DNA from: Sepiola atlantica
Taxonomy: Eukaryota; Mollusca; Cephalopoda; Sepiida; Sepiolidae
Direction: 5' to 3'
DNA length: 64,000 nucleotides
Assembly: GCA_963556195.1 (NCBI GenBank)
Contig: OY744533.1
Span: forward strand, 48,289,249 to 48,353,248
The translations under genes were made by a program, and so were the position numbers. Below are positions 11,332-23,139 of the stretch, in pieces (within the stretch, counting starts at the first letter, position 1; each line of letters starts with the position of its first letter). Under the pieces are notes generated by a model. The model did no database searches, was not told where the DNA came from, and saw nothing but the letters and a program-made list of their open reading frames with translations.

Positions 11332-11404
11332 AATAACAAAATAACGAAGAATTTAAGATATAACATAACCACTGTGAAATCCTTCGTCTATCTACATTAC
11401 TGTT

Positions 11405-11660
11405 AAAAATAATATTTCCCTATTTTTCTGTGACTTTTATGCGACTATTTTGTTGTGACTTTTTTGTGACTATTTTTCTGTGACTATGTTTTCTGTGACT
11501 ATTTTTTCTGACTTTTTTAACTATTTTTTCTTTGACTTTTTTGTGACTATTTTTGTGACTTTTTTGTGACATTTTCTGACTATTTTTCTGTGACTATTAT
11601 TCTGTGACATTTTTGTTACTATTTTTTTCTGTGAGTGTTCTTCCGTGACTTTATAGTTTC
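11405..11660. repeat. Minisatellite, TGTGACTATTTTTC units
   Basis: Irregular array of units resembling TGTGACTATTTTTC with T-run length variation. Confidence 0.9.
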
Positions 11661-12195
11661 TGTATTAAATATTAAACGTTCAGCAGATCAACAACAACAG
11701 AGTAATTTAAATAAATTACTTTTTTGCATTGCATCTTGGGCGATCGAGCGATCTCATCTTTTAAAAAGAAGGGATTGGTGATAACGTACGTACGAACACA
11801 AAATACCTTAGCGCATAATTATATAGATAATAGTACGCATTTACATTGTTTCTTCTTTGGACTATTGTCCTTATCGACGTTGATCTTTATATCCCTACTA
11901 CTTTTCGACCGATGTAGCTGCCTACCTTTTTCAGATGTATTTTCTATTTACGATGCTGATTTTTCTGTATTGAAATATGATTTCTAATCATTAATTGTGC
12001 ACTTAATTGTTTCTTACGTTCTTAAATACAATAGTATCGTATGGGTAGTAACCATCAACGTAGACAAATAATACGGAACTATCAGCATCGTACATAAATG
12101 AACTTTGTAACCAAATAACACCGGATCGCATACTGCGATGGTCATAGTTGAGGCTTCGAATTTCGGTGTCGATACGCTAGTTGTATCTGGCTAGA

Positions 12196-12420
12196 CCAAT
12201 GATTTTCAACCTATTGAGTCGAGACTCTTATGGGGGTTATGAACCTTTTTAGTAGAGGTCGAAAGAACTAGAAGTTGGTATATTTTATTAGACTTAGGTC
12301 TAAGAGAAAATGTTTGTTGAATATGTGACATAGAATTAGAATTAATAATATAATTAAGTTGGCCCCTTTGAGTAGTTTGGCCCCTTTGCAGAGTGCAGGA
12401 CCCTTTTTACATCAAAAAGG
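12196..12420. mobile_element. Possible hAT-derived fragment
   Basis: CCAATGATTTTCAACCTATT followed by GGGGGTTATGAACC resembles the CAGTGGTTCTCAACC-type terminus common in hAT elements. No matching right terminus or transposase is visible. Confidence 0.35.
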
Positions 12421-12750
12421 TTCACTTTCGCAAGGAAAACATTTTATTTCTCCATTGAGTACTTTGAGGCCTCATACGTCCTGTTGGAATACTCTATGGA
12501 ATACGATATTTTGAGACTCGAATCCTTACTATAGAATGACGTGTGTTCCATTTTTTTTGGCAATGTCCTGTTCAAGTAAAGGATATTCATTGAATAAAGC
12601 TTTTTTATACATCTAATAGTTTCATTATGTATGTAGTACATGGCCATGATTTTGGGATGCAGTATGAGTGTTGAAATGGAACACTTTTTGTAGTGATCGC
12701 TTCACAATTTTGAAAATAGTGTTTATCGCGCTTTGCATTCAGACTCGTCA

Positions 12751-12833
<83 letters not shown>
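12751..12833. repeat. (GATA)n microsatellite
   Basis: About 20 tetranucleotide units. Confidence 0.97.
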
Positions 12834-13289
12834 TGCATAGACGATATTCAATTCTTACGCCATCTCGTGAAGAAGCCAATAAAATTTACAGTACATGCAA
12901 CAGCACAGGCCATCATATACTTTATATTATTGAACACCTCAACATTCTGGTTCCCTCTCACTTTTCGGCTTAAACCTAAGCAGCATACAGGATGGAGTCA
13001 TGCAAACTAAATGCTGTATTAAACCAGCCTGTAGAAAACTATTTATACACTATAGGTCTGCCTTATCCCTTAAAGTTAAATTATAATATACACACACCGA
13101 AATCACCCGCATACAAGACCAATGTGTCACAACTGCTGACAAAATGACAAACATCAATGTTTTCTACTGGACATTAAGAGTCAATAGTTATCTCGCATCC
13201 ACCATAGACGGACTCAATAACAATAAAAACGTAGCTCACCTAACCTTTTCTAATACTTTCTTTCTCACATTTCCTTTTCTTTAGTAACA

Positions 13290-13620
13290 ACATCACATCT
13301 GCTATTCGTAAAGCAATACATCAGAAAACTATTCAACTTAACAACACAAACGCACCAGCACAAACGAAAACCACACCTTAGAACATCGCCTCCTGGCTAA
13401 TTGCCCAATTTCCAACACATATCTTTGCTATCGCACCTATACAATTTACAATCATCTGCAATATGCTAAGTATTAAAGCTTCTACATAGGAAGTACTGTA
13501 AGACTATTGCACCAGCGCATTAACAAGCATGTGGATACTCGCTTATCATATTTCTATCATGTGGTAACACACAACAGAATATTCAAGTCAATATTACTGC
13601 CACTGTGTGGAATATAAGCA
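13290..13620 (+). pseudogene. Penelope-like element C-terminus (GIY-YIG endonuclease), broken
   Basis: Plus-strand reading near 13395-13617 gives CPISNTYLCYRTYTIY, then a stop, then FYIGSTVRLLHQRINKHVDT, the Cys-rich approach and YIGST.R.LH.RI..H core of a GIY-YIG endonuclease as in PLEs. The first GIY half is decayed and a TAG interrupts just before the YIG half. A pyrimidine-rich stretch ending in TTTCTTTAG at 13285 precedes it. Confidence 0.6.
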
Positions 13621-13799
13621 GCTTGCTAATTACCGAAGCTATCCTCATTTCTAGACGTAAACCTACGGTTAATAACAGACTTAAACTAGCTTCACCTTCA
13701 TCATATTACCCACACCGTCATACTAGTTCTTATCATGCATCCTATAACTCACCACACTCTCTACAATTTATTAGCGATATGTTATTAAATAGTTGAAAA

Positions 13800-15420
13800 G
13801 ATTAAATAAATAATAGACCAATATTTAAATGCCACACACTTTAATATAAAAATAACAATAAATAAATATTATTAAAATATTAATAAATAAATAAAAAATA
13901 AAAATAAATAGAAACGAGATTATTTAATAAAGATTTGTTAATTAAAATTAGTTTTAAATAATAAGAAGAAAAAGAACAAAAACGATAAACGAAAAATTAA
14001 AATATTTAGTGAGCAAAATATTTTCAGCATAACTTAAATACTAAAATTCATTTAAAATATCTGGATGATAGTTGACAATATTAAATACTAGATTGACAAA
14101 TATAAAGATACCTTTGCATTAGGATAAAAGTAATGCATTGTATATAGTGCTGTGATTAAGTGGATTTCGACGTATACTTCCGGTTGAGCAATGAATAGTG
14201 ATTTTTTAAACTCATTCGACTTAAAGTATTTATTTCATTAAAATCAAAATTTGTTTTCGTTTTTTGAGCATCTGCATTAAACAGCTACATTTACTCAGCG
14301 TTTTTCGAGATGAAATGTTCAGAAAAAAGATAATTCCAAATGTAGTCATGTTAATAATCATTTTAAATAGGATTTTTCATTCGTTTTAGCTGTCCGTCAT
14401 TTTATTTATCTTAATTAATATTCGATTAGTAATTAAAAAAAATCATGTGTATTCATCAAAGTCCCGTATACGCGAAAACACATAGACACACGAGATTATA
14501 GTTTAATTAATGCAATTCCACAAGTTCGACTCTAGTTTTGAAGACATGAAACTGTCAATTGGAAAGTAATTTATTGCTAGAATTTAAGTTTATATCCCAA
14601 AGTCGGGTATTTGTGCTCTTAAACTAGAGATAATTCGAATATTAGTTTACCATATGTCTGCTTCCCAACCGACTACAACATGGTTTTATTCAAAATAATG
14701 TAAACAGACACTTGTTTACTCGTCCTCTTGGATAATCAACCATTCTTAAGTAATCTTCTACCCATTCCACTTATATCGTCTAACTGATGATCTTTTTAAC
14801 CCTTTTCCTTGAGTACCCCCGGGCCTTGATAAGTGGTGACACACCAATAAAAAAAAACTTGAAAATCGATAATTATAGAATTTTTTTATTATTAAGGTTA
14901 TGGCCGGGACAAAAAGCAAAGGATTAACCATAGTGGCGAACGATTGCCGAACACATGATTATGGGAGAATGAATCCCCCGACCAAAGGTTGTGGGAGAGA
15001 TGCTTTTGTAGAAGCATGTCATTCCCACTGTTTGAAACGTGGCCCAACCATGCGTGCATTGGTCTAAGTGGCCGGACTTTATGTGGATATAATTAAAGGA
15101 TTAAAACAAACAAAGGGGAGAAGGAAAAACATTATTATTATCTAAAATAGAAAGAAAGCGAAGGAATAAGAAGGCTAACACAACATAAGAATGGTATTGT
15201 ATAAAATTACTAATTAAGAGAAAAACATTTATATTAAACAAAACAATTTATTTAACTAAGACATTTTTGTAGAGTTCATACTTTTAGGAGTACAACAGTT
15301 CTGTTCGTAAGTTCATGTTTGTAAAAGTGCTATATGCGAGCGTGTTTGATGTAAAGTGATATGTTGTGGCAATTGAACTGGTAGATGTTTAAAGAAAAGT
15401 TCGCTATTCCTGGTAGAAAT
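13800..15420. other. AT-rich stretch, no recognised feature
   Basis: Very AT-rich in 13800-14620, then a slightly GC-richer part (14880-15070). No coding region, RNA gene or known repeat recognised. Confidence 0.5.
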
Positions 15421-16330
15421 TAAAAGATGTTACCTTTTTGCCTCCCCCACCTTCTCGATGTAAGGGGGGTCGACGATCTCCTCTGCGTGCGTTCTACAAG
15501 CAAACGGAGGGGAAAAGAGAGAGAAAGGAAGTGCGTGCCTTCTTTTGTAGACACTCAAACCACGCGTGGTCAAGTTGACCTGTTGGTCTCTGATTGTCCG
15601 GCACTTCGGGCAACGTGATTTCACGAGATCACCCTCTTCTCTACCTCAGAGACGAAGAAGGGCTGAGTCAACAAAAAAAGAAATGTATCAGTTGTGGCGT
15701 CAGCCACAAGGACACGATGTATCAAGGTCAAGAGCCACTCAAGAATATATGTGTGTGTATGCATGTGGGAGTGGGTGTGTGTGTGGCGCTGGTAACTTGT
15801 GAATGACGTAATATTTATATTTAAACAAAACACGTCGATCACCATGTTATTAACTGCATATTGGCAACCTCTATTTATTAACCAGTTCGATGCTTTAATC
15901 GTTAATCGATACATGTTGCTGATGAAGATGATTACAATGACAATAACGATGATTATGATAAAGATGATTATGCTCCAAAAAGCTATTGGCAGAGTCGCTG
16001 AATAAACCGTTCTCGCAAAACAAATCAATCATTGCTGTTGGACTTCCGGTCAGAATGGTAAACGCATGCGCACACGTTGTCCATTAACGCTTGACGTATT
16101 TCGTGTGAAGCGGGTGCTCCACTTCTCACCTCTAAGTTTCCTGCGCGCCGAGGCATCTATTTTTCGCGAAACAAAACAGAGTAGGGTCGGTCATGCAATG
16201 ATGGTCAGCCACCAATTCTGTGCTGATGCCTCTCAACAGCAGCGACAACCGCACGCATGCCTGCGAAATTGGTTAATATATTATTCGTATCGAAACGGGG
16301 AGCGCTTAAGAATGATGACTTTGTTTTTCA
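15421..16330. other. GC-richer, low-repeat block, function unknown
   Basis: Stands out from its neighbours by higher GC and few simple repeats. A minus-strand frame at 15624-15430 begins KSRCPKCRTIRDQQVNLTTR, but has only a CxxC pair and no second zinc pair. It could be single-copy sequence, an exon or regulatory DNA; nothing decides. Confidence 0.3.
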
Positions 16331-16423
16331 TCTTTTCTTACTTATTTATGATGTTATTTCATCTGAATATACGACATTTTCTAACTTCGCTCTCTCTATA
16401 CAAAGTAAAGTATGATTTGTGTG

Positions 16424-16428
<5 letters not shown>

Positions 16429-16503
<75 letters not shown>
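16429..16503. repeat. (TA)n microsatellite
   Basis: Long dinucleotide tract. Confidence 0.97.
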
Positions 16504-16506
<3 letters not shown>

Positions 16507-16780
16507 CATGTGTGTGTGTATTTTATCCAGGGATGCTAATTCTGTCGCTGGCGGAACATAAATTGTATAGCGCTTTTCTGGGATTAGCATCGGTTTGTTG
16601 TTGACGTTTAACGACCACGCATACGGCGTTATCGGTTTTTAAAAAATTATCTTCTATTTTCTCCAGCGTTCTGTTCATTGTTTTTGCCACCTAAAGATGA
16701 TTCGACGAATAATCGAAAGTACTCGTGATACATATGGAACATTATTGAATGTTTTAGATTTTAAATATAGGAAATAATAC

Positions 16781-16883
16781 AAATCTAAACAAAGGGGACC
16801 TCTTATACCAGACTCCCTTCAGTTTCTGTTTATGTTTCGTGGACATAAACAGAGACAACTTTAGACCCCCTTTGTTTGGATTT
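16781..16883. repeat. About 100-bp nested palindrome
   Basis: Outer arms AAATCTAAACAAAGGGGACC (16781-16800) and the reverse complement of 16864-16883 match at about 17 of 20 positions. Nested inside is a perfect 10-bp stem, CTGTTTATGT (16826-16835) with ACATAAACAG (16843-16852), around a 7-nt loop. Confidence 0.75.
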
Positions 16884-17006
16884 GAAACCGACGGTACCAA
16901 TGTTTTCTATATCTTCTGTAATTACATATATAAATAAATATTATGCTCTTATTTTTTAATTTTTCTTAATAATCGAGCACTCGGCTAGGGTTCTCTCCCA
17001 CTAACC

Positions 17007-17036
<30 letters not shown>

Positions 17037-17037
<1 letters not shown>

Positions 17038-17215
17038 GGGCTTTACGGAGCTTTCCAAAAAGGAGCGCGCTCCAGAAGCACTCTCCTTTTTGCTGGAGAT
17101 GGGAGCTCATTTTATATTCAGCGGCAGTGGAGCGGCAGTGGAGCGGGAGCAACTCTATTTGGGACTAAAGAGCGGTGGAATTATCGCTCCTCGCTCCAAA
17201 ATTATTTGATTTTTT
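17037..17215. mobile_element. GGAGC/GCTCC-rich hAT-like terminal region, left
   Basis: Many GGAGC and GCTCC motifs in both orientations after TAGGGCTTTACGGAGC, the style of sub-terminal repeats in hAT elements. A similar block lies at 19243-19378. No transposase lies between them, so a non-autonomous element is possible. Confidence 0.4.
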
Positions 17216-17660
17216 TTTTTAAACATTTGTTTTTTATTCAGCAATATAAAGGAAAAGTAAAGAAAGTCTCAGAGTTTACTCTGAATTATTATTTTTTTAA
17301 TTATATCTCTGGTAAATGTATATGAGAGAGAGAGAGGAGAAGAGGGAGAGGAAGGGAGAGAGAGGGAGAAAGAACGAGAGAGTTACACATGGAAACAGAA
17401 ACTGAACTTTTCCGGGTTTTTTTCACATCTATGTGTTACATTTTTGATAGGACAGTGTTCTTAAGGCAGGAGACAATTTGACGTCAAATGTCTTTAAATG
17501 CACCAGTGAGTCTATAAATCTCTTTAAAGTTATTTTTTTTATAGATTTGAACTTTTTTTGTATTTATGACAAGGATGTATATTGTTGATTGAATAAATAA
17601 GCTATTTTTTCTTTTAATTCGTGTTTTTAAATAAATAATTTTAGGTTCAATTATACTATA

Positions 17661-18187
17661 GGGGCCATTGGATTTTCTCACCCATTTCGTTCGGTATTTA
17701 CCCAAATGTTCGATAAAATCGATTTTTTGGGTGAAATGGTACATTTTGTCCTGACAAAAATTCTAATTTATTTTTTAGCACATATCAAATTGAACTTTTA
17801 TTCCACATTTATACCCGTCGTCTTTTCGGTGACATTTTGTTATTCTTAAATTCACGACCAGTATGTTTTAACCTTTTCATGTTTACTTGCTTTTAAATTC
17901 GTTAAATTCCGTTACAACTTGCTTATGTGAATAGAATGTTCAAAGTTTATTTTTTGTAATAAAATGTTAAAGCAGTAAAAAATATCTTTAGTCCATGGAA
18001 AAAAAACAATAAAAACCAACATGGCCGCTAGCGATTAAAACCTGGAATTAAAGTTAGATTCTCAACACTTTAAAAAGTAAATGAGAATTTTATTTCAGGA
18101 CCAAAAATATAATTAAGACCAACAATCAGTTTTATCCAAAATGTGGGCGAATACCAAGGGAAATGAGCGAAAGAAAACAGCGGTCCC
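17661..18187. mobile_element. MITE with about 48-bp terminal inverted repeats and TA duplication
   Basis: Left end GGGGCCATTGGATTTTCTCA (17661) and right end (reverse complement from 18187) GGGACCGCTGTTTTCTTTCG pair over about 48 bp, including CCCATTTCGTTCGGTATT versus CTCATTTCCCTTGGTATT. TA flanks both ends (17659-17660 and 18188-18189). The 527-bp interior is noncoding. Size and TA target suggest a Tc1/mariner-mobilised MITE. Confidence 0.65.
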
Positions 18188-19242
18188 TATTCTAACATTA
18201 AATCCATGTTTAAACTTAATTAAATTAAAGAAAATATCATACATTTTAATTTAAAAAAGCAAATAATTAGACTTTCTGACTAATTTGTTTTTTTTAGATC
18301 CGAAAGTAGCATACATATCTTTCTTTATCTTAAAAAGTCTATTATTGCATATTAAAATTATAAACAGTTTGTTTTTGTTAGAGATTTCAAATATAGACGT
18401 TTTAACCTTTTTTATTCAAATTTTTTATTTTAATAAATGTTTTTGCCCAACCTAGGAAAACTTACTTTAGTTAATTTTTCGGTGGAGGAAAATTTGACCC
18501 GATATTTTTTCAACTCCCAAGGTCTAGGCCAGATATTTTGTATGAAATTTTAAGACATTAAATGGATCTCTGAATTGTTTATTGATAATTTATTGATATT
18601 TTTGGCCAACTTATGAAAAATACTTTTTTTATTTAATCTTTAAAAACTAAACTTAATTCGTTTTTTTTCGCTCCAAATTGTACTATTGAAAAGAAAATTG
18701 ATAAATCGATTTGTTTGAAAGTACTTGCGCGTTTCTCTGTTGTAAATAATGATATGCATTATACAATATAGTTACGTTCGTAAAACAAACAAATATTAAA
18801 CAACAGTACGACGATTAATGTTGCCCTGGCTGTCTCTCCTCTCCCAGAGAAATGTTTTCTTTAAAAAGAAAATAATCACTAATAATGTTTAAAAGTAAAA
18901 CTTTATTTACTTAAAACAAATCTAAATATATCAAGTCAAATGTTCCTTTCCTGAAAAAATAGGTTGTTTATGTAATGAATATTAAAATTGTTTTAAAATA
19001 CTTCAAGGATTTTTCTATTTCTACTTTATACCTCAGGAAACGAAAATTTACGTATAATCCTATACTTCGTCCGACATGTTCTCCTATAACTCTCAAAATA
19101 TTAGCGAGATTTTATCAAATCTTATCTTACGGTCTTACACTTAAAGTGACATCTCAACCTATATTAATGAGCTCCTTTGACGCCCACACCTGTCCTTCGA
19201 CCACTCATTGGCAGAATAGAACGTTTATGAAAGAATATACAT
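18188..19242. other. AT-rich stretch, no recognised feature
   Basis: Low-GC sequence between the MITE and the second GGAGC block. No coding or RNA signal recognised. Confidence 0.5.
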
Positions 19243-19377
19243 TTTTATTATGGAGCGCTGAAAAAGAGCCGCTCCTTTTTCATAAGAGTTGGAGAAGGAG
19301 CGGCTCCCTTTTGAAAATGGGGAGCGTGAGAGAAGCCAGCTCCAATTTTGGGCGTTGGAGCGGGAGCAGCTCCAAAG

Positions 19378-19378
<1 letters not shown>
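19243..19378. mobile_element. GGAGC/GCTCC-rich hAT-like terminal region, right
   Basis: Dense GGAGC/GCTCC motifs in both orientations, as at 17037-17215, ending GGAGCAGCTCCAAAG beside a (TA)n(TG)n tract. It may be the other end of one element with the MITE nested inside. Confidence 0.4.

Positions 19379-19442
<64 letters not shown>
19379..19442. repeat. (TA)n(TG)n compound microsatellite
   Basis: TA tract followed by about 24 TG units. Confidence 0.97.
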
Positions 19443-19444
<2 letters not shown>

Positions 19445-19639
19445 GAAGTTTGTTTCTTTACATGTATCGATAAGGGGAAACTTGACTGTCTCCACAATCA
19501 AAGCATTTTGTTTTTCCATCACATATAAGTTGTCTAAGTGTCTGTATATATCTGTACCTATACATATACATATATATGCATCTGTGTGTGTATCTGTGTA
19601 CATGTATACATGTAACTGTCCGCGTGTATCTAAACACGA

Positions 19640-20740
19640 CTCTTCTACTTTCTAATTACTTTTATTTTTATTGTTTTTTTTATTATTATATATACAGTAA
19701 ATCTATTAAAACACTAAGAATCATTTCTATAAATACCTTATTTTAGAAACCTTATTAAAAAGAAATTTAAAAAATTCAATTTTAAGATATTTCTAATGAA
19801 AAAATAATGATAAGAAGGATTACATGATATTAATTAGAAAAACGTTGATATAGGATGATATTAATAGGAATAATGGTTGTTATTATTAAGATAAGATGTA
19901 AGATTAACATTTTTACGCTATTCTTATTTTCTGTTACATAGTATACATTTTCAACCTAAATAATGATCGCTCCTTTCAAGTTCCGGGCGTTCCGATTTTC
20001 TGTTCATAATGCTTTCTTTAGCATTCCAGTTTGTAATACTAGAATAATCACCTTCATCCATCCTTATACATATTATTTTTTTTATTTAATTTAATTCCGC
20101 ATTTTTAACATTATATGAATTATATGACAACAAAAAATATAATTACCGAGTAATCCAAATACATTCAGATTTCCTCTTATCTGCATTCTAGAACTCAATT
20201 TCATAGCCAAAAAACATTCAGGAATAACAGATTACGCTTCAGTATCTATTTTCGAACGGTCAACATTTCACCTGTCTGAATTACAAATATTTGGATGATA
20301 GGTTCGCATAGAATCTAGCATCAAAATCTAACAGCTATATTGGTATATTTCTTCTCTGTAAACGGAACGAATGTTTAAGAAAGGGACAGTTTAAGAAAGG
20401 GAGAGTTTCTCTCGACATATCAAAATAGTTTAACTATCACGGACGATATCAACAGTATGTTCAAGATTTACTCAAACAGTAAGTGACAGATTTACTGAAA
20501 AATAATTAGATAAGTGTTTGAAGTAAAAAATATCGACTATGTGGTCTTCAATTATCAGTTTCTGCTCATCTCTTTTACTGTTCCACTTTTTCACATTGCG
20601 AACAGCCTTATTTAAGAGGGATATATATATATATAACAGAAATAAGCATAATACAAAGCTCTCTGTAAATAAACAAATTGAGCACTGTAAAACAAAGGTC
20701 AATGTTTACATAAATATACATTGTAGATATCATTTATGAG
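19640..20740. other. AT-rich stretch, no recognised feature
   Basis: No coding region, RNA gene or dispersed repeat recognised. Confidence 0.5.
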
Positions 20741-20741
20741 C

Positions 20742-20880
20742 GCTTCACCCGTAGTCTAATGGTAAGAGCTGCCGACTATTAACTAGATGGTTGAAGGTTC
20801 GATCCCTGGCTTAGAGGTGGTGTTGTTTAGCTGCATTGAAGAGCTGTGATACAGCAAAACAATCTGTCTGTGAATGACTA
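20742..20880 (+). mobile_element. tRNA-headed SINE
   Basis: A-box-like TAGTCTAATGG (20752-20762) and B-box GGTTCGATCCC (near 20797) have Pol III spacing. The acceptor ends do not pair and no anticodon arm folds well, so it is a tRNA-derived SINE head rather than a tRNA gene. A body with GCTGTGATACAGC (a small hairpin) follows, then a (TA)n tract, which may be its tail. Confidence 0.6.
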
Positions 20881-21317
20881 TATATATATATGTATATATA
20901 TATATATACTTTTTTTATTGAAAAATCTGATTTCAATAATTCAAACTACTCCTCCTTATTTAATTTATCGTGCCAGAGCACAATCACCTGAGGGTAATTA
21001 AGTTCATAATTAACACTGGCATGAAATAAGTGCGATTGGTTTGGTGATTATCCAAATGCAACTTCTGCCAGAATTTTCATATATACAATTTGGAGTGCAT
21101 TTGTGTTCGTCTTCGCAAAGTCAGTTCTGCTTATTCCACAGTTTTTATTTTCCTTCTTTTCTTGTTGCTTTTGACAGAATTATTAAACTAGAGCCAACAA
21201 TAAGCACGCACCTGCAAAACAACACTTCCGTCACATCGTTTTGTCTTGCTGAAAGCAAAACGAGAATACAGAAATCCACGGCAACGCCGGGTGGGGACAG
21301 CTAATATTTGTCTCTAT

Positions 21318-21475
21318 TTATATAAAGTTAGGTATGTGTATAGGTTTATACATTTGTATATAAATGATTCACCCCTAAACTAATTAACCGATTATTATGA
21401 ATTTTATAACACAAACTGTTAGGCGAAATAGTGAGTAATGTGGGCTATATTTAGTTTAATTAAGTTTCATGTAAA
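21318..21475 (+). repeat. Dispersed repeat family F, copy 1
   Basis: Core AACTAATTAACCGATTATTA, then TGAATTTT, then a GTGGGCTATATTT-like block. Related cores lie at 30418-30600, 32868-32990, 33045-33195 and 33336-33490. Noncoding. Confidence 0.55.
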
Positions 21476-21479
21476 AGTG

Positions 21480-21790
21480 GATGGCAGCCCTTCGTGAAAA
21501 TTCAGATACTTCCGACTTGATGTGGGCGTGCTTGTATTTTTTGGCTTCGATCACACCCCAGAATAAATAGTAAATGGGGTTGCTGTCGAATGAGGAGAGC
21601 GGCCACAAGTCTGGCGACAAGTGGCAATGGAATATTGTTGAACAGCCACGCTTGGATCGTCTTAGAATTGTGTGGTGTGCAGGAGCGGGTCCTGCTGGGA
21701 GACGTAGGGCAGTTTGGCGGCGGCGGCGATCTCATCATCCAGGCCTTCACCACGCTTATCAGCACCTTCTGGTATTTTATTTACGTTTTG
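21480..21790 (-). pseudogene. mariner transposase C-terminal remnant
   Basis: Minus strand, read in three frames: VSQQDP then APAH, NSKTIQAWLFNNIPL, then SPDLWPLSSFDSNPIYYLFW and GVIEAKKYKHAHIKSE. This matches the mariner catalytic region (QQDxAPAH; WPPSSPDLNPLDY; W then GVLE). The FDSNP Asp is kept, but the PLDY Asp has become IYY, and at least two frameshifts break the gene. No TIRs located; interior lost upstream. Confidence 0.7.
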
Positions 21791-21815
21791 TCAAGTGTCG
21801 GATTTTTCTGCAACA

Positions 21816-21819
<4 letters not shown>

Positions 21820-21877
<58 letters not shown>
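21820..21877. repeat. (TA)n microsatellite
   Basis: Long dinucleotide tract beside the mariner remnant. Confidence 0.97.
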
Positions 21878-21882
<5 letters not shown>

Positions 21883-22200
21883 GGTGTACTAAAAGCGAAC
21901 TTTTAGGAAAGGTAAAACCTATTGGACTTTTTACCCTTTGGATTCATTCTATCTTCGCCGCACCTGAAGGTCTTTGAAATTTAACTTCGAATCCTCTCTC
22001 ACCACCTCTCGTGTATTTTAACGACCTACCAATCTACATTTCATTTTCTCCGCTGGACTTTTCGACACCGGACTTTTTAGCAATCGGACATCTGCTTGCA
22101 TTCGGGCAGAGTTTTGCCCTGTGTTTCTTTCCCTACAACTTTTATTTTACTTTTTCAAATTTTAAATCTTGGCCTTTGCCAACTTATCTATCCCAGCGAC

Positions 22201-22248
22201 TTCCTCTGATGATAAGATTTTGATCTTTGAAAAGCCTGGCTTAAGGAA
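22201..22248 (+). ncRNA. Type I hammerhead ribozyme, stand-alone
   Basis: All hammerhead parts are visible: stem I TTCCT (22201-22205) with AGGAA (22244-22248); core CTGATGA (22206-22212); stem II AAGAT-TTTG-ATCTT (22214-22227) with a U-U at its base; GAAA (22229-22232); stem III AAGC-CTG-GCTT (22232-22242 region). Cleavage is predicted after A22243 (a UUA triplet). Open stem I makes it type I. The U-U at 10.1-11.1 is atypical, since G-C is usual. It probably comes from a PLE terminal repeat or a retrozyme-like element; the surrounding 22000-22440 is noncoding. Confidence 0.7.
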
Positions 22249-22352
22249 AATTTAACTTGAATAAATTGCCTTTTTGCGGAATATACCTTGCTCTGAGCAA
22301 TTGAATTGAAATTTGATTTGGCTTTTGCTTCTCTAATTCCTTTCCATTCTTC

Positions 22353-22355
<3 letters not shown>

Positions 22356-22421
<66 letters not shown>
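22356..22421. repeat. (TA)n microsatellite
   Basis: Long dinucleotide tract 3' of the hammerhead-bearing repeat. Confidence 0.97.
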
Positions 22422-22423
<2 letters not shown>

Positions 22424-22529
22424 TGCTGGATTCATGAAGGACAGGGTGTTATTAGTAGGGGGTCTTGTGTAGGAAAAATAAAGTTAACAAGAAAATATTC
22501 AAACCAATATTTTTAAGCCATTTGCATCA

Positions 22530-22580
22530 TAATTTACTTCGTCCTTGGAACAGGGCTCGTCAGATCTTTCTGCTGGATTA
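22530..22580 (-). ncRNA. Degenerate hammerhead-like motif, PLE-type
   Basis: Minus strand: core CTGACGA (22563-22557), a GCCC...GGAC helix with one mismatch, then GAAG (22540-22537) where GAAA is needed. No convincing stem I. Resembles the CTGACGA...CGAAAC text of PLE terminal repeats; probably inactive. Confidence 0.35.
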
Positions 22581-23139
22581 CAACCCGTTTACTTAAAAAA
22601 TAAGAATGTTTACACCGTCTTCGGAATATCAAGGGCAGAGGGGGATAAGGAAGGTTTTTGACCATTTCCATCGGACAGAAGTGACTTACAGCTGTCAGCA
22701 GTAGATCGATGTGTACATCTAGTCCCGAGTGAGGTACTAACCCCCCTTATCTCTCTAGTCACTTAGTCGATCTTTCGACATGTCTATAAGATTGTTTGAC
22801 CGTGTTTCTATTTATGGCCGTGAATCTTGAGATCTGAATGGGACCTAGCAGAATTTAAAAATTTGATACGATATTGTCAAATTACAATCATGGGTTGATT
22901 GACAAATGTTAATAATCTAAGTTAAACATTATAGTTATACCCAATTAAATATTCAAATAAATTAAGTAAACATAAAAGTATTATAATAACAGATCCATAA
23001 CTTAGAGTAACAAATTTATTAAAACTTTATAACCATATATCCGTTTAGCTTTAGCGATATTTAGCACTAAGGTATTGGGACATGGTGTAAATATTCCATA
23101 TATACACACAAACATAAAATAAAACATAAAATACTATTA

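Noticed and set aside
16419..16604. Ile-Tyr-run reading frames over (TA)n, and similar Leu/Ile/Asn runs over (ATT)n
   Set aside because: Direct translation of microsatellites; no coding evidence.
20742..20814. tRNA gene
   Set aside because: A and B boxes are present, but the acceptor and anticodon arms do not pair.
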